From: Burkholderia diffusa
GTDB lineage: Bacteria > Pseudomonadota > Gammaproteobacteria > Burkholderiales > Burkholderiaceae
NCBI RefSeq assembly: GCF_902499115.1
Contig: NZ_CABVPN010000034.1
Location: 22,593-86,592 of the forward strand
DNA length: 64,000 nucleotides
Direction: 5' to 3'
Shown piece after piece: positions 1-7,553 of this stretch (positions are counted from its first letter, which is position 1; each line of letters begins with the position of its first letter). Made by a program: the position numbers and the translations under genes. The notes below the pieces were generated by a model. It did no database searches. It was given only the letters and a program-made list of their open reading frames with translations, and was not told the DNA's origin.

Positions 1-2
1 CC

Positions 3-1001
3 GTCACGCCGACCCGCGCGGGCACTGTCGACAGCGGCACGCTCACGCAGGAAACGCTGCTGCCGACCAACAAGCTGAATCAGTGCGCGTTCCGGCTGAA
101 TGGCGCGAGCCTCGATGCGTCGCGTCCGGCGCGCATCTTCGTCGGCTTCGGCGTGGCGGGCGGCACGATTCCCGGCAAGGAGATCCAGTTCGACGGCGTG
201 CTCGGCCAGGCGGCGGTGCCCGACACGAAATTCCCGTACTACCCGTTCATCGGCTTCTCGTCGATCGAAACCGACATCACGAAGGTCGCGGGCACGTACA
301 GCCACGTCGGCTTCGGCGAAGTGCCGTCGCAGAAATTCGCGCCGGCGTCGATCGACGCCAAGGTGACGATCAACGCGGACGGCACGTGGACCAAGTGCGA
401 CACGACCGGCCAGTTCGCCGGCGGCGCGTGCATGCAGCAGGGCACGAACTTCGTGCAGTCGGCCGACGGCAGCGGCGCGTTCCAGAGCAACAACTACCAG
501 AGCCAGCTGAAGCCGACGCTGTCGGCGACGCCGCAGGGCAAGGGCTTCATGATCGTCGGCAAGCTGCGCAACCAGCTGGTGCCGATCCTCGTGCGCACGG
601 GCGTCGCGAACCCGAACCCGACGCCCGACAGCAACGGCGTGCCGGGCCTGACCGCCGACGACGAATCGAGCATCTCGATCCTCTCGCCGCAGACCGCGAT
701 CGCGGCCGGCTCGCAGAACGGCGAATACATCGGCGTCGACAGCCAGTTCGACTACAGGACCACCGCGCTGATCAACAACCAGGCCACGCTGCTCGATCCG
801 TTCCAGCCGTCGCAGGCATCGCTCGCGACCGCGCTCGACCTGGACTACACGCAGAAGGTGCCGGGCACGGTCACGACGATCCACACGGGTTCGGGCAGCA
901 CGTCGCCGACCGGCAAGTTCATCTTCACGGGTGGCGTGTTCGGTTTCCTCGACAACGCGGGTTCGACGCCGTATTTCACGATCGGCGCGTTCGTCCAGTA
1001 A
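3..1001 (+). CDS. DUF2957-type protein, 5' end outside window
   Basis: The frame is open from the left edge to a TAA at 999-1001, so about 332 C-terminal residues are visible and the true start lies upstream. The protein is rich in Gly, Thr, Ser and Asn with few charged residues, which suits a secreted or surface beta-rich protein. I recognise the overall pattern as the DUF2957 family common in Burkholderia; its function is unknown. It ends 16 bp before ompW on the same strand, so the two probably share a transcript and both act at the envelope. The family call is from memory; the coding call is firm. Confidence 0.7.
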   Translation, partial: VTPTRAGTVDSGTLTQETLLPTNKLNQCAFRLNGASLDASRPARIFVGFGVAGGTIPGKEIQFDGVLGQAAVPDTKFPYYPFIGFSSIETDITKVAGTYSHVGFGEVPSQKFAPASIDAKVTINADGTWTKCDTTGQFAGGACMQQGTNFVQSADGSGAFQSNNYQSQLKPTLSATPQGKGFMIVGKLRNQLVPILVRTGVANPNPTPDSNGVPGLTADDESSISILSPQTAIAAGSQNGEYIGVDSQFDYRTTALINNQATLLDPFQPSQASLATALDLDYTQKVPGTVTTIHTGSGSTSPTGKFIFTGGVFGFLDNAGSTPYFTIGAFVQ

Positions 1002-1017
1002 GCGGAGGCAAGCCGTG

Positions 1018-1851
1018 ATGAAGAAGACCCTTCTTTGCGCGGCGGCCGGCGCCGCCGCGCTGGCGCCGCTCGCGGCGCACGCGCAGAGCGCCGGCAGCAA
1101 CGTCGTCACGCTGGGCTGGTTCCACGTGATGCCGCAGCAAAGCAGCACGCCGATGACGACCAACGTCGCGCCGACGCCGATCAATACGCCGCTGCGGCTG
1201 CCGCCGTCGTTCACGTCGCCGGGCACCGGGCTGCGTACGAGCGGTGCCGATACGGTCGGCCTGACGGTCAGCCACTTCCTGACCGACCACATCGCGGTCA
1301 CGTCGGTGGCAGGCGTGCCGCCGGTGTTCAAGGTGTCGGGCCAGGGCACGATCAAGCCGCCCGGCCCGGCCGGCGCACTCGGCACGCAGAACATCGGGCT
1401 GGCGTCGGTGAACCCGATCGTGAAGAGCGTGCGGCAGTGGAGCCCGGCCGTGCTGCTGCAGTACTACTTCGGACAGGCGACCGCGAAGTTCCGGCCGTTC
1501 CTCGGCCTCGGCGTGTCGTACAACTGGTTCAGCGACCTGCAGCTCAACACGAACTTCATCAAGCAGACGCAGGACAACCTCGGCGCGATTCTCGCGGCGG
1601 GCGCGGGCAAGCCGGGTACGACATCGGTGGAGGCGAAGGCGTCGTCGTCGTGGCAGCCGGTGTTCAACGCGGGCCTGCAGTACAACATGACGGAGCATTT
1701 CGGGCTGATCGCGTCGGTGACGTACATCCCGCTGAAGACGACGTCGACGGTGACGATCAAGGCGGCCGACGGCACGGTGCTCGCCGAGTCGAAATCGGAC
1801 CTGAAGGCCGACCCGATCATCAGCTATGTCGGGATGACCTACAAGTTCTGA
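1018..1851 (+). CDS. OmpW family outer membrane protein
   Basis: A 277-residue outer membrane beta-barrel. Start is the ATG at 1018 behind a GCGGAGG ribosome site at 1003-1009; a longer open frame upstream overlaps the previous gene and is ignored. It has a clean signal peptide (MKKTLL...AHAQS, cut near residue 22), alternating aromatic/hydrophobic strands, the FRPFLGLGVSYNWFSD stretch typical of OmpW, and a terminal Tyr-Lys-Phe as expected of a barrel assembled by the Bam machinery. OmpW proteins form 8-stranded barrels with a hydrophobic channel; the ligand here is unknown. At 277 residues it is longer than E. coli OmpW (about 212), mainly in loops. Confidence 0.88.
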   Translation: MKKTLLCAAAGAAALAPLAAHAQSAGSNVVTLGWFHVMPQQSSTPMTTNVAPTPINTPLRLPPSFTSPGTGLRTSGADTVGLTVSHFLTDHIAVTSVAGVPPVFKVSGQGTIKPPGPAGALGTQNIGLASVNPIVKSVRQWSPAVLLQYYFGQATAKFRPFLGLGVSYNWFSDLQLNTNFIKQTQDNLGAILAAGAGKPGTTSVEAKASSSWQPVFNAGLQYNMTEHFGLIASVTYIPLKTTSTVTIKAADGTVLAESKSDLKADPIISYVGMTYKF

Positions 1852-1888
1852 CGCCGCCAACCGAGGACGGACAGAGGACGAATGGATG

Positions 1889-1937
1889 GCCCGCGCAAAA
1901 AACGCGGGCAAAAAAAAGCCCGCCTAAGAGGCGGGCT
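1889..1937. terminator. Two adjacent hairpins, terminator on minus strand
   Basis: Stem AGCCCGCC (1917-1924) pairs with GGCGGGCT (1930-1937) around a 5-nt loop. Read on the minus strand it is followed by eight T (1917-1910), a textbook intrinsic terminator. A second hairpin GCCCGCG/CGCGGGC (1889-1895, 1903-1909) follows directly. On the plus strand neither stem has a T-tract, but they may protect the ompW 3' end. Confidence 0.8.
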
Positions 1938-1970
1938 GAATCCATATCAGAGGAGACATGGAGGAGACAG
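1910..1970 (-). ncRNA. Candidate CU-rich small RNA
   Basis: The minus strand carries a near-consensus promoter (TTGCAA, 17-bp spacer, TATAGT at 2004-1976), and a strong intrinsic terminator ends about 60 nt downstream. The implied RNA begins near 1970 and contains UCUCCUCC and UCUCCUCU before the terminator stem. Such anti-Shine-Dalgarno CU-rich loops are typical of trans-acting sRNAs in several proteobacteria. No open reading frame of note lies in it. It is separate from the lysR gene, whose stop codon is about 50 bp upstream of the -35 box. Not identified with a named sRNA. Confidence 0.6.
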
Positions 1971-1975
1971 GTGTA

Positions 1976-2004
1976 ACTATAGCGAATTGATTTCCGCATT
2001 GCAA
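1976..2004 (-). promoter_or_regulatory. Sigma-70 promoter for the CU-rich RNA
   Basis: TTGCAA at 2004-1999 and TATAGT at 1981-1976 (minus strand), separated by exactly 17 bp, within a locally AT-rich stretch of an otherwise GC-rich region. Confidence 0.6.
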
Positions 2005-2055
2005 CATTTCCGTAGAGAAAATCAGGATTTTCCCTCGAATGCGCACTCTAGCGCG

Positions 2056-2976
2056 CTAGTTCGCATCCGACCCCTTCTCGTTCTCCCGGTCGAGCACCGC
2101 TCCCAGCGCATCGCGCAGCAGCGCGACCGGCCGTGTCAGGCGGCCCGGCAACGCACCGTGCACGATCCACACGTTGATCCGCGTCTCCAGCCCCGCCGTT
2201 TCCACCACCCTCAGTGCATCGCGATGCGCACTGCGCGCCAGCGCATTCGGCGACGCAATCCCGATGCCCGCACCGCGCGCGACGAGCGACAACTGCAACT
2301 CCGAACCGAACGCCTCGACCGCGACGTCGAACGGCAGCCCGGCCGCGCCGAGCGCACGGCTCAGCGCCGAACGCATCCCGCAGCCGTCCTGGCTCAGCAC
2401 CCACGGAAAACCCGACAGCACATCGAGCGACAGCGGGCCGTCCGGCAGCGGGAAGTCGCGCGCGGCGACGAGCACGGTCGGTTGCGTGCCGAGCAGCGTG
2501 GCCGTCAGCGTGTCGGGTAGCGCCGCGCTGGTCGGCACCATGACCGTCGCGACATCGAGCGTGCCGCGTTCGATGCCCTGCACCAGCGCCGGCGACCAGC
2601 CTGCCGTCACGCGCAGCGTCAGTCGCGGAAACGTGTCGCGCAGCTGGTCGATCGGCCGCTCGAGCGCCAGCTCGGACAGGAACGGCGGCACGCCGATGCG
2701 CAGTTCGCCGGACGGCTCGCTGTCGGGTGCGCCAGCCGCCATCAATTCGTCGACCGCACCCAGCACGTTGCGCGCGAGCGCATAGACGTCGCGCCCGGCG
2801 GCCGTGGGCTTCAGCGGCTTGCTCTGCCGCTCGAGCAGCGGCATGCCCAGCAGCGTTTCGAGGTTCTGCACGCGTCGCGTGAGGCCCGGCTGCGTCAGAT
2901 GGAGCTTCGCGGCGGCGGCGACCATCGACCCGCTGTCGACCACCGCGACGAACGCCTGGAGATCACGCGTATTCAA
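2056..2976 (-). CDS. LysR family transcriptional regulator
   Basis: A 306-residue LysR-type regulator. N-terminal winged helix-turn-helix at residues 1-60 (LQAFVAVVDSGSMVAAAAKL, then LTQPGLTRRVQNLE), followed by a two-lobe effector-binding domain from about residue 90. The only usable start in frame is TTG at 2976, because a stop lies six codons upstream; it places the HTH in its normal position. It is divergent from the MFS gene at 3074 with a 97-bp gap, the usual arrangement for a LysR protein controlling its neighbour. The ligand is not predictable. Confidence 0.88.
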   Translation of the reverse strand: MNTRDLQAFVAVVDSGSMVAAAAKLHLTQPGLTRRVQNLETLLGMPLLERQSKPLKPTAAGRDVYALARNVLGAVDELMAAGAPDSEPSGELRIGVPPFLSELALERPIDQLRDTFPRLTLRVTAGWSPALVQGIERGTLDVATVMVPTSAALPDTLTATLLGTQPTVLVAARDFPLPDGPLSLDVLSGFPWVLSQDGCGMRSALSRALGAAGLPFDVAVEAFGSELQLSLVARGAGIGIASPNALARSAHRDALRVVETAGLETRINVWIVHGALPGRLTRPVALLRDALGAVLDRENEKGSDAN

Positions 2977-3073
2977 AGCAAACTCGCATAATCATGTTAG
3001 ACATATTTCAATTGTCGCATAAACATCAGGCACCTACGATGGGACTTCCTTCGCTCAAGACCCGAGGCCTTCG
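2977..3073. promoter_or_regulatory. Divergent lysR/MFS control region
   Basis: AT-rich spacer between two divergent genes. It contains the imperfect palindrome GACA-N9-TGTC at 3000-3016, a plausible LysR operator of the T-N11-A class. Specific -35/-10 boxes are not clear. Confidence 0.45.
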
Positions 3074-4351
3074 ATGAACTGCCCTGCCGATTCCTGCCCG
3101 CCCGCCGGTCACCCCGCGCGCGGCGCACCGCCCGCGCTCAGTGCAGGCATGACGCTCTTCTTCGCCGCGACGGTCGGCGTGATCGTCATGGACCTGTTCG
3201 CCGCGCAGCCGCTGACCGGCCCGATCAGCGCTGACCTGCGGCTGCCGCCCGGCCTCACGGGCCTCGTCGCGATGCTGCCGCAGCTCGGGTACGCAGCGGG
3301 CCTCGTGCTGCTGGTGCCGCTCGTCGACCTGCTCGAGAACCGCCGCCTCATCGTGGCGACGCTCATCGCGTGCGCGACCGCGCTCGCGCTGCCGGCGTTC
3401 ACGCGGTCCGGCACCGTCTTCCTCCTCGCGACGCTGGCCGCGGGCGCCGCGTCGAGCGTGATCCAGATGCTGGTGCCGATGGCCGCGTCGATGGCGCCCG
3501 AAGCGCAGCGCGGGCGGGCAGTCGGCAACGTGATGAGCGGATTGATGCTCGGCATCCTGCTGTCGCGGCCACTCGCCAGCCTGATCGCGGGCACGGCCGG
3601 CTGGCGCGCGTTCTACGCGCTGACCGCGCTCGCGAACGCGGCGATCGCGGCGGTGCTCGCGCGGCGCCTGCCGCCGCGCGTGCCGCCGGTGACGGCCGGC
3701 TATCGCGCGCTGCTCGCGTCGATGGGCCGCCTGCTGGCCGACGAACCGGTGCTGCGCCGACATGCGCTGTCGGCCGCGCTCGCGATGGCCGCGTTCAGCG
3801 CGTTCTGGACCGCCGTCGGGCTGCGGCTCGCGCAGCCGCCGTTCGGCCTCGACCTGCACGGAATCGCGCTGTTCGCGTTCGCCGGCGCAAGCGGTGCGAT
3901 CGTCACGCCGTTGGCCGGCCGCGCCGGCGATCGCGGCCACGGCCCGGCCGCGCAGCGCATCGCGCACGTGACGATGCTCGCCGCGCTCACCGTGCTCGGC
4001 ATCGCCGGCGCCGGCTGGCTCGGCTTCGATGCGCACGCGCACCGCGGGCTCGCGCTGGCGCTGCTGGCCAGCGGCGCGGCGCTGCTCGACGCGGGCGTAA
4101 TCGTCGACCAGACGATCGGCCGCCGGGAAATCAACCTGCTGAATCCGGCCGCGCGCGGGCGTCTGAACGGGCTGTTCGTCGGGTTGTTCTTCGTCGGCGG
4201 GGCGCTCGGCGCGGCGCTCGCTGGCAGCGCGTGGGCGTGGGGCGGGTGGAGCGCCGTGTGCGGCGTCGGCTTCGCGTTCGCAGGCGCGGCCGCGGTGTTC
4301 GGCTTGTCGGCGAGCCGCCGGGCCGGCGCCGCCGCGTGGCCGCGCGCTTGA
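3074..4351 (+). CDS. MFS transporter
   Basis: A 425-residue major facilitator with about 12 hydrophobic segments and a proline-rich cytoplasmic N-terminus of about 25 residues before the first helix. A charged loop follows TM2 (LLENRR), and a long central loop lies near residues 195-225 between the two six-helix halves. It resembles YnfM-like drug or aromatic-compound exporters, but the substrate is unknown. It is divergent from lysR at 2976 and probably its target. Confidence 0.82.
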   Translation: MNCPADSCPPAGHPARGAPPALSAGMTLFFAATVGVIVMDLFAAQPLTGPISADLRLPPGLTGLVAMLPQLGYAAGLVLLVPLVDLLENRRLIVATLIACATALALPAFTRSGTVFLLATLAAGAASSVIQMLVPMAASMAPEAQRGRAVGNVMSGLMLGILLSRPLASLIAGTAGWRAFYALTALANAAIAAVLARRLPPRVPPVTAGYRALLASMGRLLADEPVLRRHALSAALAMAAFSAFWTAVGLRLAQPPFGLDLHGIALFAFAGASGAIVTPLAGRAGDRGHGPAAQRIAHVTMLAALTVLGIAGAGWLGFDAHAHRGLALALLASGAALLDAGVIVDQTIGRREINLLNPAARGRLNGLFVGLFFVGGALGAALAGSAWAWGGWSAVCGVGFAFAGAAAVFGLSASRRAGAAAWPRA

Positions 4352-4365
4352 CGCGGGCCCGGACA

Positions 4366-4401
4366 GGAAAACGCCCCGCCCTCTGACGAGGTGCGGGGCG
4401 T
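4366..4401 (-). terminator. Intrinsic terminator of the LysE-family gene
   Basis: ACGCCCCGC (4371-4379) pairs with GCGGGGCGT (4393-4401). On the minus strand the stem runs into TTTT, so it best serves the minus-strand gene ending at 4425. It may also work for the plus-strand MFS gene. Confidence 0.7.
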
Positions 4402-4424
4402 CCGGCGGACCGCGCGGGCTTAAT

Positions 4425-5066
4425 TCAGTGACGGACCAGCGCCATCATCGCACCGAAGCCGACGAAGATGCCGCCCGTCAGCCGGTTGAAGACCTTCGCG
4501 ACGCTCTGGCTCTTCAGCGTCGCGCCGATGCGCGTGCCGAACGACGCGTAGACGAGATACCAGCTGACCTCGATCACCGCGAACGTGACGACGAGGATGC
4601 CGAACTGCGGCAGCGTCGGCTCGGATGCGTTGATGAACTGCGGCAGCAGCGCGGCCGCGAACAGGATCGCCTTCGGGTTGCTGCCTGCGACCAGGAAACC
4701 GTTGCGGAACAGCGCCGAGCGCGATGCCGACGCGACCTGGCGCGACACGGTTTCGACGTCGGCGGCAGGCTGCTCGTCGTCGACGCGCGCGCGCCACGCC
4801 TTCACGCCGAGGTAGATCAGGTAGGCCGCGCCCGCAAAGCGCAACGTGTTGAACATCGCCGGCCAGGCCTCGAGCACGGCACCGAGGCCCGCCGCCGACA
4901 CCGACAGCATCAGCACCAGCGCGGTGAGACAGCCGGCCATCGTCCACGCCGAACGCCGCAGCCCGTGCCGCGCGCCGTGCGTCATCACGAGCAGCATGTT
5001 CGGACCCGGAATCGCCGACACGACGAACACCGTCGCCACGAAAAGCCACCACGTATGCAGGTTCAT
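4425..5066 (-). CDS. LysE/RhtB family amino-acid exporter
   Basis: A 213-residue inner membrane protein with six hydrophobic segments. The family N-terminus is present: short helix, then AIPGPNMLLVMTHGARHG (the conserved P-G-P-N/D motif). These proteins export amino acids such as lysine, threonine or homoserine lactones. I chose ATG at 5066, which has a GGGGTGG ribosome site at proper spacing; the GTG two codons upstream lacks one. Single-gene transcript with its own terminator. Substrate not predictable. Confidence 0.85.
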   Translation of the reverse strand: MNLHTWWLFVATVFVVSAIPGPNMLLVMTHGARHGLRRSAWTMAGCLTALVLMLSVSAAGLGAVLEAWPAMFNTLRFAGAAYLIYLGVKAWRARVDDEQPAADVETVSRQVASASRSALFRNGFLVAGSNPKAILFAAALLPQFINASEPTLPQFGILVVTFAVIEVSWYLVYASFGTRIGATLKSQSVAKVFNRLTGGIFVGFGAMMALVRH

Positions 5067-5137
5067 GACCACCCCGACCGAAAGAGAAACGAAACGTCGA
5101 TTATGCCGCGCACGCGGCGTGTCTGTCCCGCGCCGGC

Positions 5138-6007
5138 TCAGCGGCCCGCGCGGCGCAGCGCGACTTCGCCGAGCACCGCGAAGTCCTGTTCGCCGCCGCC
5201 GTGCGCGAGCGCATCGAGCAGGCTGTCGCGCACGACGCTCGCCACCGGCAGCGGGACCGACGCGGCGTCGCCGGCCTGCAGCGCGAGCCGCACGTCCTTC
5301 AGCCCGAGGCGCGCCTTGAAACGCGCGGGCTCGTAGCTGCGCTCGGCGATCATCCCGCCATAGCCTTCGTAGACCGGCCCCGGAAACACGCTGTTCGTGA
5401 TGACGTCGAGGAAGTCGCGCATCGCGACGCCGTGCGCGCCGAGCAGCGCGGACGCCTCGCCGAGCGTCTCGATCGCCGACGCGAGCGTGAAATTCGCGGC
5501 GATCTTCGCGACGTTCGCGTGCTGCGGCAGCGAGCCGAAGCGCCAGGTCTTCTGGCCGATCGCGTCGAACAGCGGCTGCACGCGGTCGATTGCCTCGGCC
5601 GGGCCGCCGGCCATGATCGTCAGGCGCGCGGCGGCCGCGACGTCCGGACGCCCCATCACGGGCGCGGCGACGTAGGCGAGGCCGCGCGACGCATGCGCGT
5701 GCGCGAGCGACTCGGCGAGCGCGACCGACACCGTGGCCATGTTCACGTGAATCAGGCCGCGCGGTGCCTGCGCGAGCAGCGCGTCGTCGAATACTTCGCG
5801 CGCCGCGGCATCGTCGGCGAGCATCGAGAAAACGGCATCGCCGCGAAACGCGTCGGCAGGCGTCGCGACGATCTGTGCGCCGAGCGCGGCAAGCGGCTCG
5901 GCGCGCTCGCGCGACCGGTTCCAGACCCGCACGTCATGCCCCGCCTTCAGCAGGTTCGTCGCGATCGCCTGCCCCATTTCGCCCAGCCCGATAAATCCGA
6001 GATCCAT
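5138..6007 (-). CDS. NAD(P)-dependent oxidoreductase, 3-hydroxyisobutyrate dehydrogenase family
   Basis: A 289-residue beta-hydroxyacid dehydrogenase. The Rossmann start is clear (MDLGFIGLGEMGQAIATNLL, a GxGxMG motif), followed by the family substrate-binding segment (FVAAPVMGRPDVAAAARLT) and a catalytic-lysine helix (NVAKIAANF, near residue 170). Start ATG 6007 has AAGGAG seven bases upstream; a longer upstream open frame is read-through of unrelated DNA. Members reduce or oxidise small 3-hydroxy acids such as tartronate semialdehyde or glyoxylate. The exact substrate is unknown. Confidence 0.85.
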   Translation of the reverse strand: MDLGFIGLGEMGQAIATNLLKAGHDVRVWNRSRERAEPLAALGAQIVATPADAFRGDAVFSMLADDAAAREVFDDALLAQAPRGLIHVNMATVSVALAESLAHAHASRGLAYVAAPVMGRPDVAAAARLTIMAGGPAEAIDRVQPLFDAIGQKTWRFGSLPQHANVAKIAANFTLASAIETLGEASALLGAHGVAMRDFLDVITNSVFPGPVYEGYGGMIAERSYEPARFKARLGLKDVRLALQAGDAASVPLPVASVVRDSLLDALAHGGGEQDFAVLGEVALRRAGR

Positions 6008-6104
6008 TTCCCCGCTCCTTCGACTCGTGAAGCGTGGAGTTAAACACAGATGGCGGTGACCTGCAGCCCCGGCGACCGGCTGCACGCGGTGCGATACTGC
6101 CCGG

Positions 6105-6872
6105 ATGGCGACCGCGATCTTCCGCTTCCACGGTGAACTGAACGCATTTCTCGCTCGCGCCCAGCGCGAGCGCGTGTTCACGCACGCGTTTTCCCGCGAC
6201 GCGACGGTCAAACATGCGATCGAGGCGCTCGGCGTCCCGCATACGGAAATCGGCCGGCTCTGCGTGAACGGCGCACCGTCCGCCCTCGACCGGCCGCTCG
6301 GCGACGGCGACCGCGTCGACATCCATCCGGAGCGCCCGCAGCCGTCGGCCGCATCCCCGCAGCCGCAACCGGACCGCTGGCGCTTCGTCGCCGACGCGCA
6401 CCTCGGCGGCCTTGCGCAGCTGCTGCGCCTCGCCGGCTTCGACACCTGCTACGACAACCACTACCGCGACGACGAACTCGTCGCGCTCGCCTCGCGCGAA
6501 GGCCGGATCGTGCTGACACGCGACCGCGAGCTGCTCAAGCGCCGCGCGGTCGCACGCGGCTGCTACCTGCACGCGCAGCAGCCGGACGCGCAGTTGCGCG
6601 AGCTGTTCGCGCGGCTCGACCTCGCGCCGCACATGTGGCCGTTCCGGCTGTGCCTGCGCTGCAACGCGCCGCTGCACGCGCTCGATGCGGCGGACGCCGC
6701 GCCGCGCGTGCCGGCCGGCGTCCGGCAGCGGCACCGCCGCTTTGCCGCGTGCGACGTGTGCCAGCGGGTGTTCTGGGAAGGATCGCACTGGCGCCGGATG
6801 CGCGCGGTGGTCGACGCGATGCGCGCGCCGCCGCCCGGTGCCCTCGACGTTCCGGACGTGGCGGACGCCTGA
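6105..6872 (+). CDS. Mut7-C RNase with N-terminal ubiquitin-like domain
   Basis: A 255-residue two-domain protein. Residues 1-80 resemble the ThiS/MoaD-like Mut7-C ubiquitin domain (RFHGELNAFL...VNG...GDGDRVDIHP). Residues 91-250 are the Mut7-C PIN-fold nuclease: FVADAHLGGLAQLLRLAGFDT with Asp97, VLTRDREL with Asp140, and a zinc ribbon of Cys183-x2-Cys186 and Cys216-x2-Cys219 (LCLRC, CDVC). The family is predicted to cut RNA; the biological target is not established. Divergent from the dehydrogenase at 6007. Confidence 0.85.
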   Translation: MATAIFRFHGELNAFLARAQRERVFTHAFSRDATVKHAIEALGVPHTEIGRLCVNGAPSALDRPLGDGDRVDIHPERPQPSAASPQPQPDRWRFVADAHLGGLAQLLRLAGFDTCYDNHYRDDELVALASREGRIVLTRDRELLKRRAVARGCYLHAQQPDAQLRELFARLDLAPHMWPFRLCLRCNAPLHALDAADAAPRVPAGVRQRHRRFAACDVCQRVFWEGSHWRRMRAVVDAMRAPPPGALDVPDVADA

Positions 6873-6879
6873 AAAAACA

Positions 6880-6909
6880 AAACCCCGCATGCCGAAGCGT
6901 GCGGGGTTT
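6880..6909. terminator. Bidirectional hairpin terminator
   Basis: AACCCCGCA (6881-6889) pairs with TGCGGGGTT (6900-6908). It lies between convergent genes ending at 6872 (+) and 6951 (-). The T-tracts are short on both strands (TTT on plus, TTGTTTT on minus). Confidence 0.65.
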
Positions 6910-6950
6910 CGCGACGGATGGCTGGCAGCGCCAGCTCCGGCGAGGCGCGC

Positions 6951-7187
6951 TTAGTTGGCTGCGCCCGAGTCGTTCGTGCCGGCGGCCGAAGCGGCTGCGG
7001 CCTTCGCCTTGCCCTTTGCCGAACCGTGGTGCTTCAGCTTGTGCTTCGGCTTGCTGTGATCCTTCTTCATCGGTGCGGAAGAGGGTGCCATCGCGCCTGC
7101 CGGAGCCGACGCCGACTCCTGTGCGAATGCCGAAACCGATGCGAGAGCGAATGCTGCGGTCATGATCGAAGCGAGCGTCTTCTTCAT
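6951..7187 (-). CDS. Small secreted Lys/Ala/His-rich protein
   Basis: A 78-residue protein with a typical signal peptide (MKKTLASIMTAAFALASVSAFAQ, cut after residue 22). The mature part of about 55 residues is low complexity: Ala/Ser/Pro at first, then a basic stretch (KKDHSKPKHKLKHHGSAKGKAK), then Ala-rich to the end. Start ATG 7187 has AAGGAAG upstream. Composition recalls acid-shock (Asr-like) and other periplasmic basic proteins. No function can be assigned, but the RBS, signal peptide and terminator make it a real gene. Confidence 0.75.
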   Translation of the reverse strand: MKKTLASIMTAAFALASVSAFAQESASAPAGAMAPSSAPMKKDHSKPKHKLKHHGSAKGKAKAAAASAAGTNDSGAAN

Positions 7188-7553
7188 TGTTCTTCCTTTA
7201 GCGGAGAAAAAGTCAAACGTACCGGTAAGTGATGCGAGGCATCCGCATCGTAACATCAGTCGCGCCGGATCGCCGGTCGCCGCCGGGCGGGCCGGCTCAT
7301 GCCTTTCCGCCTCGACAAATACTGATGCACTGGCTCCATAACGCATCGCCCGCGCGACGAGTTGACATGCCGCTTGCATCCTTCGGGTTTCCCCGGGGGC
7401 GCCGGTTTCGGGCCCGCGCGACGCGCCGCGGGACGTGCATCAATCGTCCGACAAACCGTCTCTCACGCCCGCCGCGGCGACGCTATACTGGCCTCCTTCC
7501 GTCCCAACCGGACGCGGCCGGTCACAGACCGCCGCCGTCGCGAGGCGCCCAAA
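7188..7553. other. Intergenic promoter region of the exporter operon
   Basis: 366 bp between the small secreted protein (-) and the exporter operon (+). The one promoter-like element is TATACT at 7484-7489 on the plus strand, without a convincing -35. An open frame from 7362 runs through but has no start signal, and codon use suggests it is untranslated. Confidence 0.4.

Noticed and set aside
976..1911. Long minus-strand open frame opposite ompW
   Set aside because: Arg-rich translation typical of antisense GC-rich DNA; the plus-strand OmpW with signal peptide and RBS explains the region.
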